Below are positions 7,835 to 16,363 of a DNA stretch of 64,000 nt, piece by piece. A program made the position numbers and the translations under genes. The notes under the pieces are model-generated. The model had not been told where the DNA came from and searched no databases. It was given only the letters and a program-made list of their open reading frames with translations. Where the stretch lies: the NCBI GenBank assembly GCA_965602225.1, contig CBFCYE010000003.1, positions 1 through 64,000 on the forward strand. Direction: 5' to 3'. Each line of letters starts with the position of its first letter. Within the stretch, counting starts at the first letter, position 1. Source of the DNA: Tenderia sp965602225 (GTDB lineage: Bacteria > Pseudomonadota > Gammaproteobacteria > Tenderiales > Tenderiaceae).

Positions 7835-9343
7835 TTACGCTACCTGTTCAAGTTGCACTATGTCACCATCACTCCCGTGTCGCGGCTCGTTATGCATCAA
7901 CATCGCAGGGAATTTCAAAGTCACGCACGTCCCACAACCTTCTTCGCTGTAAATAGTCACTACACCGCCATGAAGATTCATAATAGATTTAACAATGGCG
8001 AGACCGAGACCAAAACCACGCCGCTCCTGCCGTGAGCGTGCCTTGTCACAGCGATAAAATCGATCAAATACACGTGTTAGCTGATCGGCCGCGATACCAG
8101 CACCCGTATCTGTCACCGATATTTCAACCTTGTCATCCACTCCCTCCTTTATTTCAACCACAACTCGTCCGCTGCTGGGCGTATGGCATATGGCATTGGA
8201 AATCAAATTACTCAAGGCCCGCTGTAGCAGGTCTTCATCCGCATATATACTGCCCGCGCCCACGAACTCGAGGGCGATATTTTTATCTTCGGCCAAGGCC
8301 TGAAAATAATCGCATACTGATTTAACTTCTTCAGCTGCATCTAAAGTGTTTCTGTTCAATAGGGCGTCGTCGGGGTGATCCATACGCGCAAGCAACATAA
8401 GCGACTCCACCATCTGGCTAAGGCGCTGGTATTCCTCCATAGAGGATTCGATACAGGTCCGATACTGCTCCTGATTTTGCGTCGCCATCAGCGTCATTTC
8501 CGCCTCACCGCGCAAAATATGCAACGAAGTACGAAACTCATGGGCAATATCCGCTGAAAACTGTTCTATATGGCTGAATGAAGCTTCTAGCCGCGACAGT
8601 AGCTGATCAAATTCTTCTGCCAGTGGTTTTAACTCTTGCGGCCAGGCTTCGTCACCGACCCTTCGATTGAGATCCTTCACACTGATACTCGAGACAAAAG
8701 ATGACATTCGCTTTATCGGTTGTGTCGAACGCTTGGCAATCAATCGCCCCAGAACTATCGCAAGAATAAGGGCACATAGGGTTGCAAGCAGAAGCGTTAT
8801 TCCAAACGTGGTGGCAAGTTCCTCCTTCTCTGCTGTTAGATTCATTCCCACGCGCAAAATATAATCCCCACCTGGCGTGGAAATTTTTCGTTGCATGACG
8901 CGATAACTATCACCTGTATCCGTAGTCCAGTCTTTTGCTACATTATTTTCCCAAGCATCATGCAAAGTATGAGTTAGACGATTATTAAGCCCATAAATAT
9001 CAGCCGGCACTTCCGTAACCACTTCCCCGCCCATATCCAAAAGTAAAACATGCAGCCCCTTAAACGATTCAACTTCATGCCTAAGTTCATCCTGAAATGA
9101 CTGGTTATCGTAGCTAGATTCTTTCAGGTGATTGCCAATCTCATTGACCAAACTTTTTAGCAATCGATCATCTAACTCTTGCATGCGGTCGTCCATGACC
9201 ACATACAGCGTAGCGCTAACAAAAACGATCAAACTCACACTCAATAGTGTGAACCAGAACGCGAGATGGGTGGCAATTGAGCTGCTGGCAAACCCCAGGT
9301 TGGGGAGCCTATTTAAAAAACTACGGCCGTGCTTCGAGGACAT
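7835..9343 (-). CDS. Heavy-metal-type sensor histidine kinase (CusS-like)
   Basis: This is the sensor kinase of a two-component pair. Two membrane segments (about 22-45 and 177-198) flank a periplasmic sensor domain, followed by HAMP, HisKA with the phospho-acceptor box AHEFRTSLH, and HATPase_c with N box (LISNAICHTP), DTGAG and GFGLGLAIV. The usual Pro after RT in the H box is Ser here. The ATG at 9343 was preferred over a GTG four codons earlier (9355); either start overlaps the end of the regulator gene, so translation is coupled. The family answers to copper, silver or other metals, but the ligand cannot be read from the sequence. Convergent with the beta-helix gene; a weak hairpin (7710-7730) lies between the two. 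Confidence 0.88.
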   Translation of the reverse strand: MSSKHGRSFLNRLPNLGFASSSIATHLAFWFTLLSVSLIVFVSATLYVVMDDRMQELDDRLLKSLVNEIGNHLKESSYDNQSFQDELRHEVESFKGLHVLLLDMGGEVVTEVPADIYGLNNRLTHTLHDAWENNVAKDWTTDTGDSYRVMQRKISTPGGDYILRVGMNLTAEKEELATTFGITLLLATLCALILAIVLGRLIAKRSTQPIKRMSSFVSSISVKDLNRRVGDEAWPQELKPLAEEFDQLLSRLEASFSHIEQFSADIAHEFRTSLHILRGEAEMTLMATQNQEQYRTCIESSMEEYQRLSQMVESLMLLARMDHPDDALLNRNTLDAAEEVKSVCDYFQALAEDKNIALEFVGAGSIYADEDLLQRALSNLISNAICHTPSSGRVVVEIKEGVDDKVEISVTDTGAGIAADQLTRVFDRFYRCDKARSRQERRGFGLGLAIVKSIMNLHGGVVTIYSEEGCGTCVTLKFPAMLMHNEPRHGSDGDIVQLEQVA

Positions 9344-9995
9344 AACCAACACCACGAATGGTATGAATCAGCTTCAGCTCATAGGGATCATCCACCTTGC
9401 GTCGAACCCTGCGCACAGCAGCATCGACGACATTGCTATCACCATCGAAATTGATATCCCATACCTGTTCTGCGATTCGAGTACGTGTAAGTACTTCGCC
9501 CGTATGGCGCAACAAGTATTCCAACAACCGGTATTCCTGGGGGGCGAGATCGAGCTCATGCCCCGACCGCGACGCCTTATGGCGCGACAAATCCAGCTTG
9601 AGATCGGCGTGCTGCATGACTTCAGATACACGCGTCCGTCCACGACGCATCACACTACGCGCCCGCGCATTCAATTCTGAAAAGGCAAAGGGTTTGACCA
9701 GATAATCATCTGCCCCCAGCCCTAGCCCGCGTACCCGATCGGTAACGGAGTCCAGCGCCGTCAGCATAATGACGGATAGATTTTGATCACGTTTACGGAT
9801 TTCCTCGAGCACTTCCCAGCCATCACGCTTGGGCATCATCACGTCCAGCACGACCAGATCATATCTGCCAGTGGTGGCTAGATGCATACCATCCAGGCCA
9901 TTTTCAGCCGTGTCCGCAATAAAGCCCTCCTCAGCAAAACCCCTCTTAAGGAAGGCAGCCGTCTTGGGTTCATCTTCAACGATAAGCACTTTCAT
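9321..9995 (-). CDS. OmpR-family response regulator (CusR/CopR-like)
   Basis: This 224-aa protein has an N-terminal receiver domain with the acidic pair EDE (residues 7-9), phospho-acceptor Asp in VVLDVMMP and Lys in VKPF. A winged-helix DNA-binding domain follows, with the CusR-type stretch QVWDINFDGDSNVVD and GVGYVLE near the end. It is the partner of the overlapping kinase gene. CusR-class regulators normally bind inverted TGACA-type boxes; none is seen here, while tandem xTTAAx arrays typical of PmrA/QseB sites occur in its upstream region and in front of two secreted-family genes. Control of those genes by this regulator is therefore a testable inference. Confidence 0.9.
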   Translation of the reverse strand: MKVLIVEDEPKTAAFLKRGFAEEGFIADTAENGLDGMHLATTGRYDLVVLDVMMPKRDGWEVLEEIRKRDQNLSVIMLTALDSVTDRVRGLGLGADDYLVKPFAFSELNARARSVMRRGRTRVSEVMQHADLKLDLSRHKASRSGHELDLAPQEYRLLEYLLRHTGEVLTRTRIAEQVWDINFDGDSNVVDAAVRRVRRKVDDPYELKLIHTIRGVGYVLEARP

Positions 9996-10436
9996 AAAAA
10001 ATCCCCTCCTATTCGAAGATTCAATCCTTTAACAAACTTAGCTGACGCCCGCAAACCTGCATTCACACCTCTATTAAGCGACATATCTCTAACTCCTACA
10101 CACGCGCCAAGAGCCACACCTACGACCCTTAAGTTTTATTAACAATAAAAACAAAGACTTACAAATTTAGTTATACATCAACTAATCTTTTGTTTTTATT
10201 GACATATCATTAATACCTTATTAACATCATCTTAACGTTTGAATCTACCTGTTTCGAAGTCGTAATACAACACCCTTCGCTGACCAGCATAGAGATCGAG
10301 TTGCGAAGAAGATGCAGCAGCGGCTTTAGTTACATATGTTTTACACATATTCAGATATATCAGGCCCGTCGAGCCGTGGGGCGGCTGCCTACAATCAAAC
10401 CCATAATTTAGACCCACAATTAGAAAAGGGAAATGC
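9996..10436. other. Divergent intergenic region between response regulator and DUF3068 cluster
   Basis: This 441-bp A+T-rich gap separates the leftward two-component genes from the rightward exported ORF, DUF3068 and hybrid-kinase genes. It contains the hexamer array at 10209-10236 and a weaker pair, CTTAA at 10128 and ATTAA at 10138. A short T-rich/A-rich near-inverted sequence surrounds 10135-10200. I see no convincing gene; short open frames on the minus strand near 10232-10580 have no features of a real protein. Confidence 0.6.
10209..10236 (+). promoter_or_regulatory. Candidate operator, ATTAAT-N5-ATTAAC-N5-CTTAAC
   Basis: Three xTTAAx hexamers at exact 11-bp period, starting at 10209, 10220 and 10231. 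The array lies about 200 bp from both divergent start codons (9995 and 10437). It has the same architecture as the arrays at 5840 and 4568, and could serve autoregulation of the two-component genes or control of the DUF3068 cluster. Confidence 0.45.
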
Positions 10437-10706
10437 ATGCACAGCTTGAAATTTATGGGCAAAACAATGCTTCTCTCCAGTGGTGTATTGGCGGTCGGTG
10501 TTGTCGCCCCCGCTTATGGTTCCCCTGAAATATCCGGCGACATTACTACTTACTACATCCATCAGGACAATCCATACCACCTTAAAAATCTCGAAGCATC
10601 CTATATCGAGCCCAGCCTACGCCTGGCGGTGCCCCAGACGAATCCACGCTACAGTGCGACAGCACGAGCGGTGGTAGAAAGAGTCAAATCATGCAAAAGA
10701 AATTAG
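10437..10706 (+). CDS. Small exported protein of unknown function (89 aa)
   Basis: I do not recognise this protein. It has a clear signal peptide (KTMLLSSGVLAVGVVAPAYGS, cleavage near residue 31) and a short mature part of about 58 residues. The mature part starts with EISGDITTYYIHQ, a pattern like the first strand of an outer-membrane beta-barrel. It has an AAGGGA ribosome-binding site. Its end overlaps the start of the DUF3068 gene by 16 bp, which suggests translational coupling. It could be a genuine small partner of the DUF3068 protein or the 5' stump of a larger porin-like gene truncated by a deletion; the abrupt basic end (VERVKSCKRN) slightly favours truncation. Confidence 0.5.
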   Translation: MHSLKFMGKTMLLSSGVLAVGVVAPAYGSPEISGDITTYYIHQDNPYHLKNLEASYIEPSLRLAVPQTNPRYSATARAVVERVKSCKRN

Positions 10707-11572
10707 TCGCCATCGGTGTCTTGATAATCGTTGCCGCCGGGACATGGCCGTTCGCTTACGACAACTATTTTGATTACCGCATACCTGCTGATTGGTCCTG
10801 GCAGGCCAAGTATCTTGGCGACTCGGCATTTCCCGATGAAACTGGAACGTTCTCATCAACGCGCAGTATCGCGGTCAACAAACGTGTGCAGAAGGTGTTG
10901 AGTTGGACGCCTGAAAAGGCAATCGTTGCCGATGACTTTACGGTGACCGATGTTAATACAGGCAAGATTGTTTATCAGAGCAAACTGCAGTGGCAGGTTG
11001 ATCCAAAAACCGGACAACACCTTAAAGACTGGGGAGCAGACAAGGGTATAGGCCTACCGTTTTTATTTCCCCAACGTGCAGAACAGGAAGACTACCGTAT
11101 CTTCAATTATTATCTCGAACCCTTTACTGCCCAGTTCGATCGCGTCGAAGAGGTTAACGGACTCACAACCTATGTCTACAAATTCGACGATGAACTGGAT
11201 GGCACTGATTCATATAAAGGTACAGATGAGTACCCCGGCGTTATACCAGCACCAGGACAGACGGTGGTGTTTTCGAAAATCCTGCTGGAGTACTGGGTGG
11301 AGCCCCGCACGGGTGAAATTGTCAAATCGGTAGAGGACGCTGACGGCGATTACGTGATTGATATCAAGACCCGAGAGCGCTTGATTCCATTATCGGCATG
11401 GACGGCGAATATGACGGATGATTCCGTCTACCGTCAGGTCCAGTTGCAGAACAATCGGTTGACCATGCGTTCCTATTACACCGTCTGGGCACCAACGGTT
11501 GCGGCAATCATAGGCCTTATCTTTGTTGTCATCGGACTGCTTCGAAACAAGCCCTCCGGGTCTGCGGCATAA
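10691..11572 (+). CDS. DUF3068 (PorA-like) membrane protein
   Basis: This 293-aa protein has a membrane anchor at each end (about residues 6-23 and 262-284) and a roughly 235-residue extracytoplasmic domain between them. The sequence around SWTPEKAIVADDFTVTDVNTGK, the YWVEPRTGEIVK block and the final transmembrane segment fit the DUF3068/porin PorA family, best known from actinobacteria. Its function in Gram-negative bacteria is not established. It lies between the 89-aa exported ORF (16-bp overlap) and the hybrid kinase (23-bp gap), so the three form a likely operon, and the protein may supply the extracytoplasmic input to the kinase. That role is inference from context only. Confidence 0.7.
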   Translation: MQKKLVAIGVLIIVAAGTWPFAYDNYFDYRIPADWSWQAKYLGDSAFPDETGTFSSTRSIAVNKRVQKVLSWTPEKAIVADDFTVTDVNTGKIVYQSKLQWQVDPKTGQHLKDWGADKGIGLPFLFPQRAEQEDYRIFNYYLEPFTAQFDRVEEVNGLTTYVYKFDDELDGTDSYKGTDEYPGVIPAPGQTVVFSKILLEYWVEPRTGEIVKSVEDADGDYVIDIKTRERLIPLSAWTANMTDDSVYRQVQLQNNRLTMRSYYTVWAPTVAAIIGLIFVVIGLLRNKPSGSAA

Positions 11573-11595
11573 CAGTCAGGGACAGGGACAGGGAT

Positions 11596-14349
11596 ATGCA
11601 TAGGATCAGATTAAAATCCATCGGCAGCATCGTCACTCTGGCGACGGTAGCGATCATGCTGTTAATGATGGCGATTGTGATCCCCCTCTATGCAGACTCA
11701 GAACAACAAAAGGTTTATCGAGAGCTCGCCAAACTGGGCGACGGTTTGGTGGATAGCATCAACCACGTACTGCGCTTATCGCCTGATCAAGGTTCGTGGC
11801 GGCAGTCGTTCGTGATGAGTCTTGGTACGCAGTCGCGAGTACTCAGGATTGTTGTCTTGGATGACAAGGGCATCGTTATTGCTGCATCCGAAACTGCCCT
11901 CCTCGGTAAACGTGAAAATATTGATGAATATCGTGAAATTGGTTATGAAAACTATCACGTAGTGACTGATGCCGGATCCGGTCAAGAGATAGTCAGGGTT
12001 GCTGAGGAATACGAATCTATCAGCGGTGAGCAGAAATTTTTAGGATTGGTGGTGGTTGAGCTTGATCCGTCGCTGGATATCCAGAACATATTGCACAGGA
12101 CAATTGCTGTCAGCACTATCTTTGCGCTATTTGTGGTGGCCTTGATTGGTTGTTTGTATTTGTTGTTGTACTTGCGTGTTATCCGCCCGCTTGCCGACTT
12201 TCGCGCTGATGCGCTTGCCATTGCTAACGGTAATCTGGACCAGGATATTGGTCACACCAGTGAGGATGAGATAGGCGATCTCGCCAGGTCATTCAATACA
12301 ATGTTGGCGCGGATCCGCACCCTCATCGACGATATCCTGTCCGCACAAAAGAAGGCCGAGGCCGCTGGCCGTGCCAAGAGCGAGTTTTTGGCAATCATGA
12401 GTCACGAGATTCGCACGCCATTGAATGGTGTGCTGGGTATGAACGAGTTACTGCTGCATACAAAACTGGATTCAAGCCAGCGCCGCTTTGCGGAAACGGC
12501 GATGAGTTCCGGCACGACCTTACTCGGCATAATTGATTCCATTCTCGACTTTTCCAAGATTGAATCTGGCCAGTTGGCACTGGAAAAAATCAGTTTCAAC
12601 CTGCGGGACCTCATCGAAGAGTTAGGGGTGGCCTTCGCCGAGCGCGCCCACAAAAAAGGGCTGGAGCTGATTGTGTCCATTCCTGTGACCACGCCCACCG
12701 CCCTCATCGGCGATCCTCACCGCTTACGTCAAATCATCACCAATCTATTAGGCAACGCAATAAAGTTTACCCGTATGGGTGAAGTTGTTCTGCATATAGA
12801 GGCTGCCAATATCGGGCCGGACGAGGTCTTTCTTCGGGTCGAGATTCGCGATACCGGTATGGGAATTCCTGCTGACCGGCAGAAAGATATCTTTGAAGCC
12901 TTCCAGCAGGTCGACGGTTCAGTCACCCGCCGCTTTGGCGGCACAGGCTTGGGGCTGAGTATTTGCAAACAACTGGTCGAAATGATGGGCGGGCACATCA
13001 ATGTCGAAAGTCCTCCCGGGCAGGGTGCGACATTCTGGTTTATTGTGCCGCTGGGTAAGCAAACGCAGTCGATGCAAGCAAACAATGTTTCGCGCAGCCT
13101 ACCGCACATGCGCATATTGATCGTTGATGACAATGCCACCAACCGCGAAATTCTGGAGCATCAGTTGGCCGCGTGGGACGTAATCACCCACGCGGCGGCC
13201 GATGGCCCACATGCACTGGCCATGCTGCGTCGCTGGGCCCACGATGGCCGCCCCTGCGATTTGGCTATCCTCGACATGCACATGCCAGAGATGGATGGGC
13301 TGGCGCTGGCACACGCCATCAAGGCCGATCCAGCGATCAAAGATACGCGTCTGGTGATGCTCAGTTCAGCACTGGATGCAGGCAGTGCCGACGAGCGCAA
13401 AGAGGCAGGGATCGCCTGTCAGGTCAGCAAGCCGGTCAGAGAGGCGCAATTGTATGAGTGCCTGGCAGCGGCCATATCAGGCAGAGATAGCCCATGCCAA
13501 CGCCAGGATGCCGATATTACTGCGCCATCGATTGCACAATTGAGTGGTCGTGTATTGCTGGTAGAAGACAATCCCGTCAATCAAGAGCTCGCGCTGGCAA
13601 TGATGAATATGATGGGATGCACGGTGGACATTGCATTTAACGGCCCGCAGGCCTTGGAGGCATGTGATCAGTCGCGCTTCGATGTCATTCTGATGGATTG
13701 TCAAATGCCAGGGATGGATGGTTTTGAAGCCACCGCCATCATACGCCGCCATGAGGCTGAAAAAAATCTGCCGCGAACGCCGATCGTGGCTATCACCGCC
13801 AATGCGCTTCAAGGTGACAGGAATAGCTGCCTTGCGGCGGGCATGGATGACTACTTGAGCAAGCCGTTCTCGTTTAACCAGTTGCGCGAAATGTTGACGC
13901 GGTGGATACAAGGCCATTCGACAACCACAACGGCCCATGTCCAACCTGCGACCGGCAGCAAAGGGAGTAGAAATACGACACCTCATGATGTCTCAATCCT
14001 CGACACAACAAGACTGGATGCCATCCGCGCACTGCAAAGGTCTGACACGCCGAGCATCGTGCGCAAAGTCGTTGGTAGTTATCTCGACAATTCGGCGGAA
14101 TTAATTGAGGAGTTGGCAGAAAGGATCACCCTGCATGATATCGACAGCGTGGTCAGGCTGGCACACAGCCTAAAATCCACCAGTGCCAATGTCGGTGCCG
14201 GTGAACTCATGACATTGTGCCAGGCGCTAGAGGCACAGGCGCGGAGTAATAGCCTCGACGGTGCCGAGCGGTCCCTGGCCAGCATCAGGACGGCTCACCA
14301 GGCTGTTGTTGGAGCGCTTGAAATCGAACTGGGCAACGAGGCGCCATAA
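11596..14349 (+). CDS. Hybrid sensor histidine kinase with two receivers and HPt (BarA-like layout)
   Basis: This 917-aa phosphorelay kinase has, in order: TM1 (about 9-31), a periplasmic domain of about 135 residues, TM2 (about 171-195), HAMP, HisKA with MSHEIRTPLNG (His270), HATPase_c with DTGMGIP and GGTGLGLSI, receiver 1 (506-620, Asp560 in AILDMHMP), receiver 2 (652-770, Asp701 in ILMDCQMP) and an HPt domain with LAHSLKSTSANVG (His857). All phospho-transfer residues are present, so a complete relay is possible within one chain; the final response regulator is not adjacent. Its position directly after the DUF3068 gene suggests a shared operon and signal. A GGGACAGGG stretch before the ATG may serve as ribosome-binding site. 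Confidence 0.9.
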   Translation: MHRIRLKSIGSIVTLATVAIMLLMMAIVIPLYADSEQQKVYRELAKLGDGLVDSINHVLRLSPDQGSWRQSFVMSLGTQSRVLRIVVLDDKGIVIAASETALLGKRENIDEYREIGYENYHVVTDAGSGQEIVRVAEEYESISGEQKFLGLVVVELDPSLDIQNILHRTIAVSTIFALFVVALIGCLYLLLYLRVIRPLADFRADALAIANGNLDQDIGHTSEDEIGDLARSFNTMLARIRTLIDDILSAQKKAEAAGRAKSEFLAIMSHEIRTPLNGVLGMNELLLHTKLDSSQRRFAETAMSSGTTLLGIIDSILDFSKIESGQLALEKISFNLRDLIEELGVAFAERAHKKGLELIVSIPVTTPTALIGDPHRLRQIITNLLGNAIKFTRMGEVVLHIEAANIGPDEVFLRVEIRDTGMGIPADRQKDIFEAFQQVDGSVTRRFGGTGLGLSICKQLVEMMGGHINVESPPGQGATFWFIVPLGKQTQSMQANNVSRSLPHMRILIVDDNATNREILEHQLAAWDVITHAAADGPHALAMLRRWAHDGRPCDLAILDMHMPEMDGLALAHAIKADPAIKDTRLVMLSSALDAGSADERKEAGIACQVSKPVREAQLYECLAAAISGRDSPCQRQDADITAPSIAQLSGRVLLVEDNPVNQELALAMMNMMGCTVDIAFNGPQALEACDQSRFDVILMDCQMPGMDGFEATAIIRRHEAEKNLPRTPIVAITANALQGDRNSCLAAGMDDYLSKPFSFNQLREMLTRWIQGHSTTTTAHVQPATGSKGSRNTTPHDVSILDTTRLDAIRALQRSDTPSIVRKVVGSYLDNSAELIEELAERITLHDIDSVVRLAHSLKSTSANVGAGELMTLCQALEAQARSNSLDGAERSLASIRTAHQAVVGALEIELGNEAP

Positions 14350-14873
14350 CCGAGCTAGGCGATTAGCCAGGTGGCCGAGTGGCCAGTTTTTGCATCACAT
14401 TTAACGGAAACGACTTTTTAGACCAAGCCTGCCCTGACCTTATTTACAGGCTTGGGCCGCCCATGACTCAGCCTCTGCGTTCAGCAACAACCATCAATTC
14501 CCAGGACGTCCTCGTCACCTAGTTACACGTCGAAAGGTGAGCTCTTAACAGGGAACTTATACTAGCTCGCTCGGTATTCGCTTGTCTCTCCCTGTACCGC
14601 AACACTATTGTCCTGGATTCACACCCGCCCCTCATATCCATTAAGAAAAAGCATCGATTCCGCCAAGCTGGCAGAGAACCAACCTATAGAATGTTAAATT
14701 TTAGTTAACTTCAATATTAACTTATGTTAATGTTTCCCCAGTCTTAGCCGCTAATAACGAATTTTGGAAAGTTCTTCTTTAGGCAAGATACAAATGGATT
14801 TCACATAATAAATAGCCCTTAAGGTACGAAGGGCGAATTCTAAGCTTGTAGTTTGTAAAGAGGTTAAAAGGTT
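14350..14873. other. Intergenic region with a stem-loop and an xTTAAx cluster
   Basis: No gene is seen in these 524 bp. A 9-bp perfect stem, CCAAGCCTG (14423-14431) with CAGGCTTGG (14447-14455), lies 75 bp beyond the hybrid kinase. It has no T-run, so it is not a typical rho-independent terminator. A cluster of four xTTAAx hexamers at 14693-14731 is described separately. The remainder is unremarkable. Confidence 0.5.
14693..14731 (+). promoter_or_regulatory. Candidate operator cluster, four xTTAAx hexamers
   Basis: GTTAAA (14693), GTTAAC (14704), ATTAAC (14716) and GTTAAT (14726) are spaced 11, 12 and 10 bp, less regular than the other arrays but the same hexamer type. The cluster is 143 bp upstream of the 73-aa ORF and about 360 bp upstream of the fourth secreted-family gene. 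Regulatory meaning is inferred. Confidence 0.3.
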
Positions 14874-15095
14874 ATGCAATCTATTAATTTAACAGAGAAA
14901 TCATTGATATCGGGCTTTCCAACACCAAGCAGCAAGTCTTATAAGAATGGCCTCTGTATTACTCAATCTATAACCAGTAAAAGCGAATATTTTGGCCCCA
15001 AAGATGACGAGTCAGTCATCTTCATGTCATGGGCCTGTCATAAAGCACAGTCTAATATTCCTCACACGAATTTAACATTGATTAAAATCTCATGA
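14874..15095 (+). CDS. Small hypothetical protein (73 aa), coupled to the next gene
   Basis: I do not recognise this ORF. It has no signal peptide or membrane segment. The support for it is context: its TGA overlaps the ATG of the next gene (ATGA at 15092-15095), the standard sign of translational coupling, and that gene has no ribosome-binding site of its own. An AGAGG and an AAAGG precede its start. Codon choice is not distinctive. It could be a leader peptide or a chance frame. Confidence 0.35.
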   Translation: MQSINLTEKSLISGFPTPSSKSYKNGLCITQSITSKSEYFGPKDDESVIFMSWACHKAQSNIPHTNLTLIKIS

Positions 15096-16231
15096 AATAC
15101 AGTTCACTGAAACAGTGTAAAACACCTACAGTGCTACTGGTTCTGCTGGCTTTGTTTATGACCCCAACCGCCAGCCTGGCAGAGTTCGCCCTGAACTTCA
15201 TGCCAGAAAGCAGGCATTTTGATGATCCTGAATGGCTCGCATTCAACTGCAATCGCCCACGCGCAGGTGGTGGTGACTGGGAGGAATGTGATAAAAATGA
15301 CCTGCTTCGAGATAACAATGGCAGAGACAGTACCGCCTTCTTATTTGAGCGTGTAAGAGACCCCAACTCTAGCGACCAGTACTACCACACCATCATCGGC
15401 ATGCCTGGTAGTGATTTTGTTCAGGAAGCCTATATCAAAATCACACGCTATTACGCAGATGATGACTGTGATAACGGCTGTAGTCCGAGATCTACCCCAG
15501 CAGAGGTTGATGACCTGGGTCCCATTTCTGACAGTCTGGGCGACTGGCGCGACATTGATAAGTACGCAAACAACGCCTACGACCCAATGGGGCCTGCCAC
15601 TTTCTCTGGCTCCGGTACCGCAAATCCTAAAAGCACCCAGTTCCGCCAGGTCATGGCCGGCGACGGTTTTGAGCAAGACATGACCAAAGCCGCTTTCAAC
15701 AAAAAACCTAAACTCAACCAAGAACTCAACCAAGAACTCAATCACGGAATATTGGCCTCATTTGAGTTAGACATGACAAACAGCAGTTACGACCAAGCTG
15801 ATATTGCCGGTGTAATGACCAGGAACTATGTCAAGGTAACGGCTGACGGTCCCGGTGGCAGCTCGCCAATCGCGTTCGACATTACTGATGGCTTTTACCA
15901 AGATCGAGGCGGCTTTGATATCACTGGCGGTAAGTTTCGCTATGACAGCCTCTATTCAAGCACCATCAACCGTCCTACTTCATCTCTCCAAAACGAATAC
16001 AGTGGCGAAGGGGCTGGTTACAACATCTGGAATGAAGACTGGAAAAAATACTACGACACGGCCCAGAACACTTACCTTGCCCCACCTAGGGACGGTGATG
16101 ATGATGACCGTGGACCAAGGGGCCACTTATACGGCTGTACTGACGAATGTGGATCGAGCAAGGTTTATCAACCCTGGGAGGGTGGCCGAACCTGGTCAAG
16201 CTGGTCAAGTAATCGATTATCAAATGACTAG
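15092..16231 (+). CDS. Secreted protein, diverged fourth member of the Gly/Trp-tail family
   Basis: This 379-aa protein has a signal peptide ending near ASLA-EFALNF. It aligns by eye with copies 1-3 through FALNF, QYYHTIIGMPGSDF, GSGTANPKSTQFRQVM, FNKKPKLNQEL and SFELDMTNSSYDQADI. It lacks the SVFCIADQN block and the WGGW end; instead it closes with a CTDECGSS pair and a Trp-rich EGGRTWSSWSSNR. An in-frame 12-bp duplication gives LNQELNQELN near residue 210. It lies on the opposite strand 9 kb from the tandem copies, beside two TolB-like genes, and is joined by ATGA overlap to the 73-aa ORF. Family membership is based on pattern matching, not on a search. Confidence 0.7.
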   Translation: MKYSSLKQCKTPTVLLVLLALFMTPTASLAEFALNFMPESRHFDDPEWLAFNCNRPRAGGGDWEECDKNDLLRDNNGRDSTAFLFERVRDPNSSDQYYHTIIGMPGSDFVQEAYIKITRYYADDDCDNGCSPRSTPAEVDDLGPISDSLGDWRDIDKYANNAYDPMGPATFSGSGTANPKSTQFRQVMAGDGFEQDMTKAAFNKKPKLNQELNQELNHGILASFELDMTNSSYDQADIAGVMTRNYVKVTADGPGGSSPIAFDITDGFYQDRGGFDITGGKFRYDSLYSSTINRPTSSLQNEYSGEGAGYNIWNEDWKKYYDTAQNTYLAPPRDGDDDDRGPRGHLYGCTDECGSSKVYQPWEGGRTWSSWSSNRLSND

Positions 16232-16363
16232 TTAGGAAGGCCAATCAACAAACTTCTCCCGACAAAATAGTTAATAAAACAAAAGCAAGGGTGAAATCAT
16301 TACTTAGTGTTTGCTTACACATAACAATAAATTGTTAGGCACTCACCAATTGAGGATGAGGGA

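Noticed and set aside
10232..10580. Minus-strand ORFs in the divergent region
   Set aside because: They overlap the operator array and the exported ORF and show no signal, motif or start context.
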